64,000 nucleotides of DNA from Rhizophagus clarus (lineage: Eukaryota > Glomeromycota > Glomeromycetes > Glomerales > Glomeraceae): assembly GCA_015698045.1 (NCBI GenBank), contig BLAL01000016.1:558001-622000 (forward strand). The letters run 5' to 3'. The position numbers were made by a program, and so were the translations under genes. Positions within the stretch are counted from its first letter, which is position 1. The number at the start of each line of letters is the position of its first letter. This document shows, one piece after another, positions 34,525 to 47,487 of this stretch. The notes under the pieces are model-generated. The model worked only from the letters and a program-made list of their open reading frames with translations, had not been told where the DNA came from and did not search any database.

Positions 34525-37500
34525 ATGAGCAGCAATTCATATTTAGTAGTCGGGTTACTAGAGAAGGTATAATTCCTGTTTGATTATAATTATTGTCATT
34601 TGATTTATCTAAAGTTATCAATTTGTGGGATCACTTAAATATGACACAATAAACAGATGGACTCTAGCGATACCGATTTTCGGTACATGGCTACTAATGA
34701 TTTAATGAATGAACTCCAGAAGGATGGGTTTACTTTAGAAGAATCCACTGAAAAGAGAGTAGTTCAAAAAGTAATAAAATTAATGGATGATGCTAACGGA
34801 GAAGTGCAGAATTTGGCAGTTAAATGGTAATAATCGATAACTAAAAATTAAAGTATTATGAAAAATCTTTATAATTCTTAGTCTAATAAATCTTATGATG
34901 ACTTATTAGTCTCGCCCCACTTGTTAAAAAAGTACGTGAACCACAGCTTCAAGAAATCGTTGAACAGCTCTGTAGTTATACGACACAACCAGGAAAAGAA
35001 GAATTGCGAGATATTGCTGGCATTGGTAATAATAATATGTATAATTTTCTTCTATTTGATATAAAATCTAATTATTTGACTTCTATAAAAATTTGTAAGG
35101 TTTAAAGACTGTCATTGTTGAAATACCAAGCAATTCACCTAGTGCTAGCAATGTGGTAGTACGATTAATTCCAAGACTCCTTACACAACTTGAAGATGTT
35201 AGTTATTTAGATGATCAATTGAATTCTTTTTTTATCTATTATAACTTTATAACTTATTAATATTTAATTGAAATCAGCCCAATGCTACATATGAAGTAAA
35301 AATGGATACTCTTGATATTTTAAGTGAACTCCTTGCTCGATTCGGGCATTCTGTTGCAAACAACCCGCAAGTTCAAAAGAGAATCCAAAATGTTTTAATA
35401 CCTCTTCTGAGTCATTCAAGACCAGCATTTAGAAAGAGAACCACAATTGCTCTTGGTACGTAGACACTTGACAATATTTTTTCATCAATACATTTACTAA
35501 TTATTTTTCGTTTTAGGCAATCTTGTGACACATACTCCCGACGATCTATTTAATGAATTAGTACAGCAATTACTGGTAGAATTTAGTAGAGCTGGTGATC
35601 AAAATGATAAATTGAAAACATTAGTTCAATGCGTTGGGACATTAAGGCACGTGATTATAAATTAAAACTTTCAAAATGAAAAGGAATAATAAATTTATTT
35701 TACGCGTTTTTAGTCGATCAAGTGCTCCAAGATTAGGAAAACACTTGCCTCAATTTTTACCATTAGTAATTAAAAATGTCGATGCTTGTGACGACGATGA
35801 ATTACGTGAAAACTGTTTACAGGTTAATCGCCCAATATTTTCATATAAGAAAAGAACATCAAATGTATATTTAAGTAATTAAACACTAATTATATTCTTT
35901 AGGCACTGGAATCATTCGTGCTACGTTGTCCCACAGAAATCACGCCAAATATTAATACTATAATTGAGCTTTGCTTAGTTTATTTGAAATATGATCCTAA
36001 TTATAATAATGATGCGGAAGAGGACGACGAAGAAATGGATGAAGATGAAGAGATGGCGACAGAAGATGAAGAAGAAGATGATGATGATGAAGGGTGCGTT
36101 CGTTTTCAATATAATATCATATTAGATAAACTGGATTTAATGTGTTAATTATAAAATTTACAGAGATTATTCCGATGATGATGATATCTCTTGGAAAGTA
36201 CGTCGTTCTTCTTCAAAAGTACTCGCAGCCATTATTGGCACTCGACATGAACTTCTTTCTCAATTATACCAAAGTGTTGCCCCAGCTTTGGTAAATCGCT
36301 TTAAAGAACGGGAAGAATCTGTGCGAGTTGATGTGCTCCAAACATTTATTGCATTACTTAGACAAACATTCGTATATGGCGGTGAAGGTTATGCTCCAAG
36401 AGACGATGATCATGAACCTAAACGTAGAAGGGCAATTGGTCCTAGTGAATCACAAGAAAGGTAATTTATTCAAGAAACATATGTCCGTACGCACGTGTTA
36501 TTATTATTATTTTTATTATATTGTTTTTTATTTTTAAATAGTCCTAAACAAATGCTCCGAAACTTGGTTCCTAAACTTAGCCGTAACCTTTCGAAGCAGT
36601 TACTTTCAAAGTCGATTGTCACTAAACAAACTGGATTTGTACTTTTGAGAGAGTTGGTTACAGTGCTAAATGGGGGTCTTGATAATAATCTTAATACTTT
36701 CATTCCGGCCATTGAAAATTCTTTATCTACTTCTTCAGATGTTTCGAATCATCATTCCAGTACAAATTCTAATTTAAAAATTGAAACGTTGAGCTTTCTT
36801 CGACAATTGTTCAAAGTTCATCCACCGCAAGTCTTTCATAATCATCTTGCTAGATTATGTCCCCCAATAATTTCCTCTGTTGAAGATAAATTTTATAAGA
36901 TCACATCTGAGGCTTTCTTGGTCTGCATTGAATTGGTTAAAGTTATCCGTCCTATTGAGTATAATTCGCAAACTAAGACGTATAATATACAGCCGTTAAA
37001 TCCTTCTTTCAGATCATATATTTTGAACATTTATAATGTCACTATTGCACGTCTTTCAACAACTGATGCCGATCAAGAAGTTAAAGAAAGATCTATTATG
37101 TGTTTGGGCGTACTTATATCTCAATGTGGTGATAATTTGAAAGAGGAACTTAAAGTTTGCATGCCAATGCTCTTGGATCGTTTGAGAAATGAAGTCACAC
37201 GTTTAACAACTGTAAAGGTTTTTACAAGTATTGCTGACAGTACAGTGTGTGCCGGCGAAGAAGTAAAACAAGCTGTGATTGGAGCTATCAACGAAGTTGC
37301 AGTATTACTTAGGAAGAGTCATCGTCAATTAAAAGTTGCCAGCTTAGTATGTTTAGAAGTTTTTGTTCGAAGGTATGTTAATAATATCTTACATAATGAT
37401 GTTATTTTGTAGTACAATTTTTAATGTTCTTATATACGTAACAGATATGGCAACTTCTTAGTTCCCGCAAGTTATTCGCGCGTACTCGAAGAGCTGACAC

Positions 37501-39901
37501 CCCATATTTCAGATCAAGATCTTCATTTATTACCATTAGCTCTTAATACTGTAGTATCTGTTTTGAGTACTAATCCACAATCACTTGGGGCGGTATACAA
37601 AGATATATTACCTTCCGTTTTCAATCTTGTGCAATCAACTCTAGTGCAAGGAGCTGCTTTAGATAGTTTGTTGGCTCTATTTGAAACATTAATAGTAACA
37701 AATGAAGCCGATTTTAATAAATTATTACAAGGATTGCTTCAGCCTGCTTTGATTTCGGATCAAGGTCAATTGACCCTTTCAAAACAGGTACCTCTATATT
37801 AATATGCGATCTGCGATATTGCGTATCTTTTTAATTCTTATTTTTCTTGAAAATTTAAATTTAGGCATTTTCAACAATTGCACAGTGCATCGCTGTACTT
37901 TGTGTATCATCTCAGAAAAATTGTTCTCCTACCGTTGTTGATTTTTCGAAGAAAATAGCGGTTCGTAAAGAATTCCAATTTTATACGTTGATTTGATATA
38001 TGTTGAAATTTTACAATCTTAGAAATTTTTTACACAATAGGACCCAAAACAATCTGATTCTATAAAATATTTATCTTTATTGGCCTTAGGTGAAATTGGA
38101 CGTAAAGTGTAAGTCGATTTTATGAAATTTGTAAATTTTACTTAATTTTCTGAATAAAATTGTAAAATTACGGTTTTTATATATAGGGATTTAAGCAAAC
38201 ATTCCAACCTACATGTTATTATTTTGTCTTTGTTTTCAGCAACTTCTGAGGACATAAAGTCAGCAGCTGCATTTGCTCTTGGTAACGTAAGTGCTGGCAA
38301 TGTTGGCAAGTATTTGCCAATTGTTATCAATGAGATCAGAGAAGATCCGAAGAAACGATATTTATTGCTACATGGACTTAAAGAGGTAATTAAATTTTTA
38401 GGATTATAAACATAAATAACGTAATAATTAATTGAGTTTTTTTAGATTATTTCTCGTTATTCAAATGAAGAAGGTGTCAAAGCCCTCGGTCCTTTTGCCG
38501 ATGACATTTGGTATGTAAATTGTATATCTTACATTACTTATTTAACAATAATATTTACGATTTTTGTGTCATTAGGAATATTTTGTTTGATAGCGGTGAA
38601 AATATTGAGGAAGGAACTCGAAGCGTTGTCGCTGAATGCCTTGGCAAATTGACATTAGCAAATCCCAATAAGTTTTTGCCAGAACTTCAAGTATATATCT
38701 CTATATATATATGTTATTTACCGATGTTAAATATTTAACAATTCTCTTGTTAGAAACGTCTTCGATCTACGTCTGCTCAAACTCGTGGAACAGTAGTTAC
38801 AGCTATCAAATTTACATTTATAAATCAAGGACAAGCATATGATGAGTTATTACGACCTTTAATTGTTGATTTCTTGTCATTAATACAGGATAGTGATTTG
38901 GTTGGTTTATAACTTTTCATTTATAATTTATATTTAACTTTGAACAATCATTTTATTTAATTTTTGATTTTTATTATATAGAACGTACGAAGGCTTTCGT
39001 TGTCAACATTGAACTCAGCTGCTCATAACAAACCATATTTGATTCGCGATGTCTTAAATCAACTATTACCTTTATTATATGAAGAAACCCTTATCAAGGT
39101 ATACTATCCGTCTGCTTAGTATATAATAGGAATCAGTATATTTCATATTTTGTTAAAATCTTCTAGGAACATCTTATTCATATGGTTGAAATGGGTCCAT
39201 TTAAACACAAAGTAGATGATGGTCTAGATATCCGAAAGGTACTTATTTGTATTGTATATAATAGTTTGATTAAAATTTACACCTCTTGACACTTTTTTTC
39301 CAATTTACAGTCCGCATACGAATGTATGTATACTTTACTTGAAACGTGTCTTGATAAGCTTGAAATATATAGCTTCCTCACACGTGTTATCGACGGATTA
39401 TCGGACCAGCATGATATTGCGATTCTTTCACACACAATGTTAATTCGATTAGCTCGTGTTGCACCAACAGCTGTTACACAAAGTAAGTGTTTGAATTATG
39501 AAGGTTAATATATTGATTCATTTATTGAATTCAAATTACGTCTTAGGACTTGATGAGGCTGTTGAACCACTCAAGGGGACTCTTACATATAGAATGAAGG
39601 ATAATGCCGTTAAATCGGAAATTGATAAAAACAATGAATTATGCCGTTCTGCCGTAAGAGTTGTAGTAACTCTGGCTAAGTTGGCTGAACATGGTATGTC
39701 GGAAGAATCTTCCAAATCCATCGTTTATAACACTATTATTTATTTTTATTCATATTCATAGGTGGAAGCACGCCCAAATTCGATGCTTTTGTTAGAGATA
39801 CTAAAGTCGGACAATGGAGTGAACAATATAATATCTATCAGGCTGAATTGGAAAATAAAGAATTTGGAGTGGGACACGGAGATACTATGGATCTTTCATA
39901 A
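34525..39901 (+). CDS. CAND1: CAND1, cullin-associated NEDD8-dissociated protein 1, 1280 aa, 22 exons
   Basis: HEAT-repeat exchange factor that binds un-neddylated cullins and swaps substrate receptors on cullin-RING ubiquitin ligases. Exon ends: 34525-34566, 34657-34826, 34910-35025, 35100-35197, 35278-35455, 35517-35646, 35714-35822, 35903-36093, 36164-36460, 36542-37372, 37445-37787, 37865-37960, 38041-38108, 38187-38385, 38446-38510, 38576-38690, 38754-38900, 38982-39098, 39167-39238, 39311-39482, 39547-39693, 39762-39901. The exons total 3843 nt in frame, TAA included. Family signatures include [27 protein letters not shown] before an acidic tract (about residues 310-350), [33 protein letters not shown] and [16 protein letters not shown]. 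Animal CAND1 is about 1230 aa, so this is full length. Introns are GT-AG except the sixth, which begins GC (AG|GCACGT at 35647). Exon edges were set by eye. Confidence 0.95.
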
Positions 39902-40337
39902 GTAATTATTTTGAAGGGTATAGATAAATTTAGATAATGCGGAAACTAAAAAATTATAATATATCATTTAGTTAAAAATGAACAATTAAATATTTGTATT
40001 TATTACCGAATAAACATAAAAAGCTAAATGAATATTATATTCATAAAAAATATAATAAACTATTAACTGATAATAAATATGTTTAGGATTATACTACACA
40101 GATTATTTACTATAAAGGAACCAGATCATTATTAAATCATTAAGTACATTAATTAGATTAAGAAGTAAAAAAATTAATTGGCTTAATAATAAATTTGAAA
40201 TTAGAAAAATATTAAGCTAAGATGAAGCTTTTAATGTCTGAGGGAGCTGATATAATTTAGCAAGTAACTACCAGAATATAAAAAAGCGGACGGAATAAAT
40301 AGAGAACGTACAGGAGGGAGATTAATATTTAAAATTT
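39902..40337. other. Convergent intergenic region between CAND1 and the PncC-like gene
   Basis: A/T-rich sequence holding the 3' ends of two convergent genes. AATAAA-like strings (for example near 40009) could serve CAND1 polyadenylation. No other feature was seen. Confidence 0.5.
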
Positions 40338-40808
40338 CTAACTAAACTTCTCATTCAAGACTTTCTCAATCAGCTCCATCCCTGCATCTACCGTTTGCTC
40401 CTTAATCTCTTCTCGCGAACCAAAAAACTGATAAGATTTACTAATTACTCTTTCCTGAATAGCCAAACTAATATAAACCAACCCCACAGGCTTATTTTCT
40501 TGTGCCTGAGGTCCAGCATTACCAGTAAAACTAATTGCTAAATCTACTTTTAGCAGTTGCTGAGTATTCTGAGCCATCTCCCTAGCACACTGCTCGCTAA
40601 CTGCTCCATATTTTTCAAGAGTTAGTGGAGAAACTTTAGCCAATATCCTTTTGGCTTCATTACAATAAACTATTAAACCACCTTTAAGCATTTGACTTGC
40701 TCCTGGGATGTGAGTAAGGGTAGCAGCAAATAAACCACCAGTAAGACTCTCGCAAGTAGCGAGAGTTAGATTGTTTTCGGTGAGTAGACTAACCAAGGAT
40801 TTCTCCAT
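40338..40808 (-). CDS. pncC: PncC/CinA C-terminal family protein (nicotinamide-nucleotide amidase), 156 aa
   Basis: The family deamidates nicotinamide mononucleotide to nicotinate mononucleotide in bacterial pyridine-nucleotide salvage. The frame is a single uninterrupted exon covering the whole domain: LATCESLTGGLFAATLT (the family's ES-TGG active-site region), IPGASQMLKGG, YCNEAK, EKYGAVSEQCAREMA, SFTGNAGPQ (TG-AGP motif), KPVGLVYISL and a C-terminal helix. Stand-alone bacterial PncC proteins are about 160 aa, so length fits. The start is the ATG at 40808-40806; the frame stays open 22 codons upstream without another ATG. GC content exceeds that of its flanks. Bacterial-type sequence and lack of introns suggest horizontal transfer, perhaps from an endobacterium such as the Mollicutes-related endobacteria of these fungi (inference). 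Expression and targeting are unknown. Confidence 0.85.
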   Translation of the reverse strand: MEKSLVSLLTENNLTLATCESLTGGLFAATLTHIPGASQMLKGGLIVYCNEAKRILAKVSPLTLEKYGAVSEQCAREMAQNTQQLLKVDLAISFTGNAGPQAQENKPVGLVYISLAIQERVISKSYQFFGSREEIKEQTVDAGMELIEKVLNEKFS

Positions 40809-42857
40809 TTTGCTTAGTCGAGCATAAAGGCCAATTAGCTTTGCTTCGAACCCTTTAATAGTTAAATCGAACAAAAGAATTTAAACTATTTTCCCCTCCC
40901 ACTTCCTCCGATCAAACTTTATTTCCGGTACTCTTTCTTAGTTTGTAAATTCTTTGGCCATTTTTGGGCTGGCGTTTAATGAAAATATGGGTCGAGCTTT
41001 TTAGGCTTTTTTTGGTGTAGTTATAGACAATCCTAACTTAACCTAGATCTAAATGAACTAATTTTATTGTAATAATTGGTTAAGATTAAAGAATTAAAGA
41101 TTGCTACAGATTAATAATTAGTATATTTCTAATAGGTATACTAAAGAATTCTTAGTAATTTATATAAATTTTAACAATATTATTTCTTTTAAAATATTTT
41201 TTATTAATATAAAAGTTTACCAAATGTTTAATAGTACCAATAAATTTAAGAAAAAATTCAAATTCTGCTTCCTGCAAATTTTTTTTATATTAAAGGTATT
41301 TAATAAAAAAAAATTTTTTTAAAATTTATTAATAGTAATAGTTTATAGTAATATTACTTTAGAAATATAATAAATATTACTTTAAAAATATATTTATTAC
41401 AAATAATAAAGGATTTTTTTTTTGCTATTTCCAATTTTTTTCATATAAAATAACAAGTTTTCTATAGGAAAACATAATATTTTATTAATTAAATACTAGA
41501 AAACAATACCAGAAATAGATTTCATATTACTAATATCTTTATTATATGATGATAAAGATTACAACAAATTTGATCCTTATAACTTTATTTAAAGTTCTTA
41601 AAATAAGTAAAGAATTTATACTTATTAGTAATTTACTAAATTTCTTTATATTAAAAATTCCTTTAACTGGCTTTGAATCTATAAAAAAGTTAATAAAATA
41701 CCACCAGATATATTAGAAATATATATTAATACTATTCAAAAAATAGATATTTATTTTAACCTATATTTCATTATTATAAATATTATTTTACAAGTCATTT
41801 TTTTTAGAAAATTTATTTAATACAGATTTTAAAATTAATAATCCATTATAAATTATTTAAATTGAATAAATATGATAAATCAATAAATATAAAAATTAAA
41901 ATTAAAAATAAGATATTAATCAAATACCAATAATTTTACATAAAGATAATAAAGTTTTTATTTCTATAATTAATAAATAAAAATATAAGTAAGAAAAAAA
42001 GAAAATTAAACTTTTTTCCCTTTATTCTTTTACATGTTTTTAGTTTTAATTGTTCAAGCGGATGATAAGACTGGCTCTCGGGTTGGGAGTATACTTTCAT
42101 AATATTTGTACTGAGTGCGTAGCACCTTGCTTTTATTAAATAAAGGTTATGCAGTTTCAACGCTTTAAATAAAAAAAAAGAAAACTAAAAAAACTAAATT
42201 CTTGTATTTTAAATTTAAAATATTAATTCAAATATAATAAAAGATTTTTAATTTTATTTTTACTATTACAAAAATCTTTAATGTTATATAAAAATAATTA
42301 GTTATTTTATTATAAGTATCTTTGAAAAAAAAATACAAAAATCTTTAATTTGTGATTTACCGATCAGTGACATAAAATTCTCTGCTTAATTTGAGGCAAA
42401 ATCTTGCCGATCATTAATTAATTCTGAAAAATTGCGAAAATTAGCCACTAAGTAACATAGTTTTACACGTGACTTTAAGCTACCTCCTTTTCGTAAATAC
42501 ATTATCATAACCACACGTCTCAATTAAAAGAACTTTCCAATGACTTTATATTTTTATTTCAAAAATTTTAGTAGTGGGCAATGTCAGATTATTGCCTTTA
42601 ATATATAAGTTTTTTTTATAATTTCATCCATACATTTCCAATAATTGATCAAATTTTAAGTTATAATTTAATAAATACGTTTTAACAATAAAAAAAAAGA
42701 ACAAAAACCATATTTAACTTATTTTTGATCATAAAATTTTATTACTTTTATTGAAGTAAATGCTAATATTAGATAAAATTACTATAGCATACAAAAATTA
42801 ATTGAACTATTTTATAGTTTATTTAGTTTATTTCAATTATTTTATTAATTCAACATT
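40809..42857. other. Short GC-richer flank of the PncC-like gene, then AT-rich DNA
   Basis: 40809-41030 keeps the higher GC of the gene and on the - strand contains interrupted peptides (for example VPEIKFDRRKWEGK), which might be more of a transferred bacterial segment. From 41040 on it is A/T-rich with no credible gene. The ORF at 41936-42160 has a partly normal N-terminal half but no recognisable family and is not called. Confidence 0.4.
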
Positions 42858-45800
42858 TTATTCTTCTAAAAAGTGTTCTGCATGTTCTTTTTTTGATAAA
42901 CTTGAAAATCTTGTAATTCAATTTTCTATTGTTTTTTGAGAAGGTATTACTTCAGTTGTAATTTCACCATTTTCTACCATTTCTTTTAACCCATCCAACA
43001 TATCTTTTGCAGAATATCGATCACTAGGGTCACGTTGTCCTACCATGAAAAAGTGTGTTAATGTCGCTACCACTTCTTTTGTTAGTCTTTTTCTACTACC
43101 CTTTTTACCATATTTCTGATTGCGCTTAAGTGCCCATCCAAGTTGTAAGTAAAACATTTAATTCCTATTATATTTTAGAATTTCATAATTATTGAACAAT
43201 AATTATCAATAATTTTACGTAATAAATCAAATTGTTACTCACTCATCAATGTTTATTTTTAGGAAATCTTCTCGTAATCCTTCCCCAATTTGTGATTCTT
43301 CTCCTATTTCTTGCTTCAATAAATTTACCAATTCATCTCGTCCCATAATAACATTAAAATGAATGTTTTTTCTGTTTAATTCGTCTCTTAATTTATCAAT
43401 AGACTATCTTCTTAAATCCCAATGATCAGTATTCGACACTACCAAGCAAAATCAATAAAATAAAACCATACAATAAAAAGAGTCCAATAAATTAAATGCC
43501 ATTGAAAAGGTAAGCTTGCCTGAAGCTTGATATATTGGCATTGTCCATTTTGAAAAAACCTCAGAATATTCACCCACTGTTGGTTCAGGCTATACAAGAT
43601 CTGTTTTAGTAAACTTACTTATAGAAAATATCATCATTTCTCCAAAATCAGAAAGATCATGAGCACAAATATATCCAGCTAGTGGACCCTCTGTCGGCCA
43701 TGACCATTCAAACCAGTTAGAAATTCCTGGTATAGTTTTAACATTGCTTTGGCTCCTTTGATCACGGTTAGGTTTCAAATAAGCTGTTGATATACCACTT
43801 AGACCATCTAATGCTTTTTCGATATCTTCACCAGTAGTTAAATCAAATCCTAATCAGACATATCTTTTAATGGCATATGATATTTTAGGTTGATCAAATT
43901 TAGGGCTCCGATCGGTTTCGGTAATTACCGAACCGTACCGACCGGTTTCGGTATTGGAGCGGTTTCGGTTTTATGATTTATCGAACCGAAACTTTCGGTT
44001 TCGATATCGGTTTTGCGATTTACCGAACCGATTTACCGATAATAAAAACGTTTTTTTTTATAAGAAAAACGTAAATAATGTAGTTAAAAAAAAATGTTGC
44101 GAAACGTTTTTACATAAACATTTGATATAAAAAATAACGTTTCGCAACGTTATTTTTGCGGAACTTGTAAAAAACGTTGCGAAACGTTTTTTACATAAAC
44201 GATTTGATAAAAAATAACGTTTCACAACGTTATTTTTGCAAAACTTGTAAAAAACGTTGCGAAATGTTTTTTACATAAACGATCTGATAAAAAAAATAAC
44301 GTTTCGCAACGTTATTTTTGCGGAACTTGTAAAAAACGTTGCGAAACGTTTTTTACATAAACAATTTATTATGAAAAATAACGTTTCGCAACGTTATTTT
44401 TGCGAAACTTGTAAAAAACGTTGCGAAACGTTTTTTACATCGGAAATTTAATATAGAAAACAACGTTTCGCAACGTTATTTTCCTTTTTATTTAAAAACG
44501 TTGCGAAACGTTTTTATAAAACGATTTAATATAAAAAAAACGTCTCGCAACGTTTTTTTTTGTCACTTTAATAAAAAACGTTGCGAAACGTTTTTTTATG
44601 GATGATTTGATAAGAAAAAATCGTTTCGCAACTTTTTTTTTGCTAAACGTTGCGAAACGTTTTTTTACTAAACTCGTTCGGTAAATCGGTTCGGTTTTCG
44701 GTAATTACCGATTGGTTTCGGTAATCATTAATACCGATACCGATTAATTCGGTTCGGTATCGGTTTTTGCAAAAACCGAACCGAACCGAACCGATCGGAG
44801 CCCTAAATAGAATATACCAAAACAATATGTAACACCCACCCACGCTTTGCATAAAAATCTTGTTTTATTTCTCTAATTCGTTTTAGAAGTATTCGCATTT
44901 ATAATCTACTATAATAAGAACGCCATCGTTATTAAGCTGCAAAAGATTTGCATTGAATTGACTGTTCAGGTATCCTTTTCTTATTAAATGTGCAAGATAG
45001 TATTCCAGCATTTCCCGAAGTTCTTTTAATGTCTCTTATCATTCATCTCCAAGTAATGATTGCAATTCTTTAAATAAATTGAAGATCTCATTACATTCAA
45101 CACATTCTGACATATATTCTTCATCACATTTACCAAATGCAAACAGTAAGTAATGATTGATACAAGAGTCATATGACACCTTTCCATCAAATGTCACATG
45201 TAAATATTTGGGATAATCACGCTTAAGGAATTGTTTTAAAGTTTCTATATTTCTAAGCAAATGCGTCTAATTTATTATGATCATGTATTAGTTTTGAATA
45301 TTTATAACTCAAGAAATGAAAAACTGACAGAATAAGTACCTGAAGCTCTTGATTTTCAATATTTTGTATAATTAGATTTGTCAATTCCTTAAACACATCA
45401 TATCCATAAGTACTACAAATACTACAAAGTCTGCCTAAATCCTCTTGATATACAAATGGCCCCTTTCGTAATCTTTTCAAAAATGCTGACCTCTTCATTC
45501 CATTAGAATATAATTTGTGAAATTTCTCTCAAAGAGCTTCTTTCTGATCGTTAAGGTATTTTAATGGCAATTCTGTCTTGGCATCAACTTTGTAAGAACT
45601 TAAATTCACATTTTCCTAATTACTCATGAACTATTCGAATTGATCCTCATACTCTTGAAGTATAATTTTTCTTCGCATTGATGGTTTAGGTGCGGCTGGA
45701 CATCCATGGCCATATACACGTCCGTGTATTTTTGCATTGTGAATTATATGTAAAGAAACCTATAAAAGACATTATAATGAAATAATTAGAGAAAATTATT

Positions 45801-47158
45801 CAAAGGTAATTATATATAAAATAATTGCATGAAGTCTTGTTTGTAATTCTTTATAGGGAAATTTATTCACAATAATTGAAAGTATTCTTTGTTTTCCATT
45901 AGCACCATGTTTATTTAGATTCAGACTATGCTCAAAACTTTCCCAGAACACTTCTGTAGCATTGAACATTTTATTTGGTATTGTCCGTAAAAATCCACTT
46001 TGATAAAGCATATTGACCATTGTTTTATCTGGTTCAGGATCAGATGATCGTGTCCAAAATTCATACTATAATAATTGATAAAGATAATAGAACAAAATTT
46101 AACATCACAAAGTTTTATACCACCATCACCATATTACCTTCACCACCTAACAGCAATGGATTTTATTAAAAACCTACCTCTGATTCTCCTTTATCAAATG
46201 GTATTATATTAACACATCCAGTAGCATGTAATATTGCCCACCACGCTCTAATTTCTCTTTCAGAGAAAATATAATCCTTTGGATATAATAAACCTAACTG
46301 ACTATGTAATTCAATTATTTAACAATCATTATCCTTCCATTTTCAAAATAATAAATACCAATTGACTTGACTACACATTTTTTTTTGTAAATGATATTTG
46401 TATATTTGCTCCATTTTTGAATAATTGTGCCATTTATTATAAAGACATTTCAACTTCCTTAATCGTTCTAGTTTTTCTTTTACATTAGAATTATCTAAGC
46501 CAAATAAAGTCACGCCTGACCATTCTTTCAATATACCTATTTTTTCCCACACGCTATTTGTATCTGATCCGTGAAATTCTTTAGATAATTGATTTTTTTT
46601 GTAAACATAAATGGAACATCCATTCTCACTGATAGTTTGAAAAAATAAAGTACGCTCTTTGGATTTGGTATAGATAAATGATGAAGTAAATTTACACCCA
46701 GTTCCTTGTTTTGCTGACATACCAATTGAATGTATTATTATATTGATCTTTTGTATATGTATTGAAAAAGGTTGAAACGACAAATCTGATACAATTTTAT
46801 CCAAAATATTATTGTCATCCATACCCATTACCAAGGTTCTGAAAAAACACGTTTCAGTTTGAAATATTTTTTTATACAGTTTTGAAATAGCATTTGTAAG
46901 GTCGTTCTCAACTTCTTCGTTAGACTCTAATAAAGATTCACATAAAAATCCTGGTAACAATTTATTTTGTTTATTTCCTTGAATTACTCGAATAGTAAAA
47001 GGTCTGTTTTTCAGTTCAACCCGCATTTTCATACCAACTTGAAAAGGATAGTATTGCTCAATTTTCATTCTGTTCTCTTGTAACATTCTGACATGCCACC
47101 AGTTTCTTAAAAAAGGTTCAAAGTGCAAGTCAGGAATAATTACACCAGTAGAAATCAA
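42858..47158 (-). pseudogene. Broken multi-exon member of a repeated fungal family (Rhizophagus type), cut by a hAT-like element
   Basis: Read on the - strand, one gene can be followed in order: 47158-46343 (about 270 aa, with VGMKMRVELKNRPFTIRVIQG and SVWEKIGILKEWSGVTLFGL), 46300-46200 (REIRAWWAILHATGCVNIIPF), 46060-45830 (MVNMLYQSGFLRTIP), 45720-45250 (RLCSICSTYGYDVFKEL), 45250-45040 (YDSCINHYLLFAFG), 45010-44870 (LNSQFNANLLQLNNDGV), then after the insertion 43870-43590 (ISNWFEWSWPTEGPLAGYICA), a SAP-like stretch near 43440-43260 and a basic end (43157-42858). The order matches a high-copy family I associate with Rhizophagus proteomes; its middle part, integrase-like in my recollection, is missing at the insertion. 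In-frame stops (for example TAG near 43588, TGA near 42928) and a frameshift near 45255 show it is dead. Function unknown. Confidence 0.65.
43901..44805. mobile_element. hAT-like TIR element, youngest-looking CpG-rich copy (905 bp)
   Basis: The ends are TAGGGCTCCGATCGGTTTCG and the inverse, followed by subterminal GGTTTCGGTAATTACCGA-type repeats and several GGTTCGGTTCGGTT runs. The interior has alternating units AACGTTTCGCAACGTT and AACGTTGCGAAACGTT, each set in an A/T spacer with TTTTTGCGGAACTTGTAA or ACATAAACGATTTGAT. Nearly all CG sites are intact, unlike its relatives. Flanks ATCAAATT and AATAGAAT are not an 8-bp duplication, which may reflect a deletion of the host pseudogene at this point. 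The ORF at 44257-44451 is a reading of the repeat. Confidence 0.85.
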
Positions 47159-47487
47159 TATTACTGAAGGTTTCTACCATTTTGACATTTTTTTTTGAAC
47201 AGTTTATTATAATGTTTTAGTAACGTGTTGTCAGATTGTCAAAAGTATATTCGCATATATATACTAATTATCCCTATTTTTAATTATTACAGTATATATG
47301 ATCGATATCTCATGAGTTAATTACTTTATTATAAGTACTTTTGAAAAAAAATCAGATAGTATTAATATTACTAAAAAAATTAATATTTAAAAAAACTGTA
47401 CAAGTTATTAAAAAATACAAACCAATAAACCTAACATTAATTAATATTAAAAATATTATTATATACAATTAGATTTTTATATAATTA

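Noticed and set aside
40809..40874. N-terminal extension of the PncC-like frame (22 codons)
   Set aside because: The extension begins at TTG, not ATG; the ATG at 40808 gives the normal family length and start of the domain.
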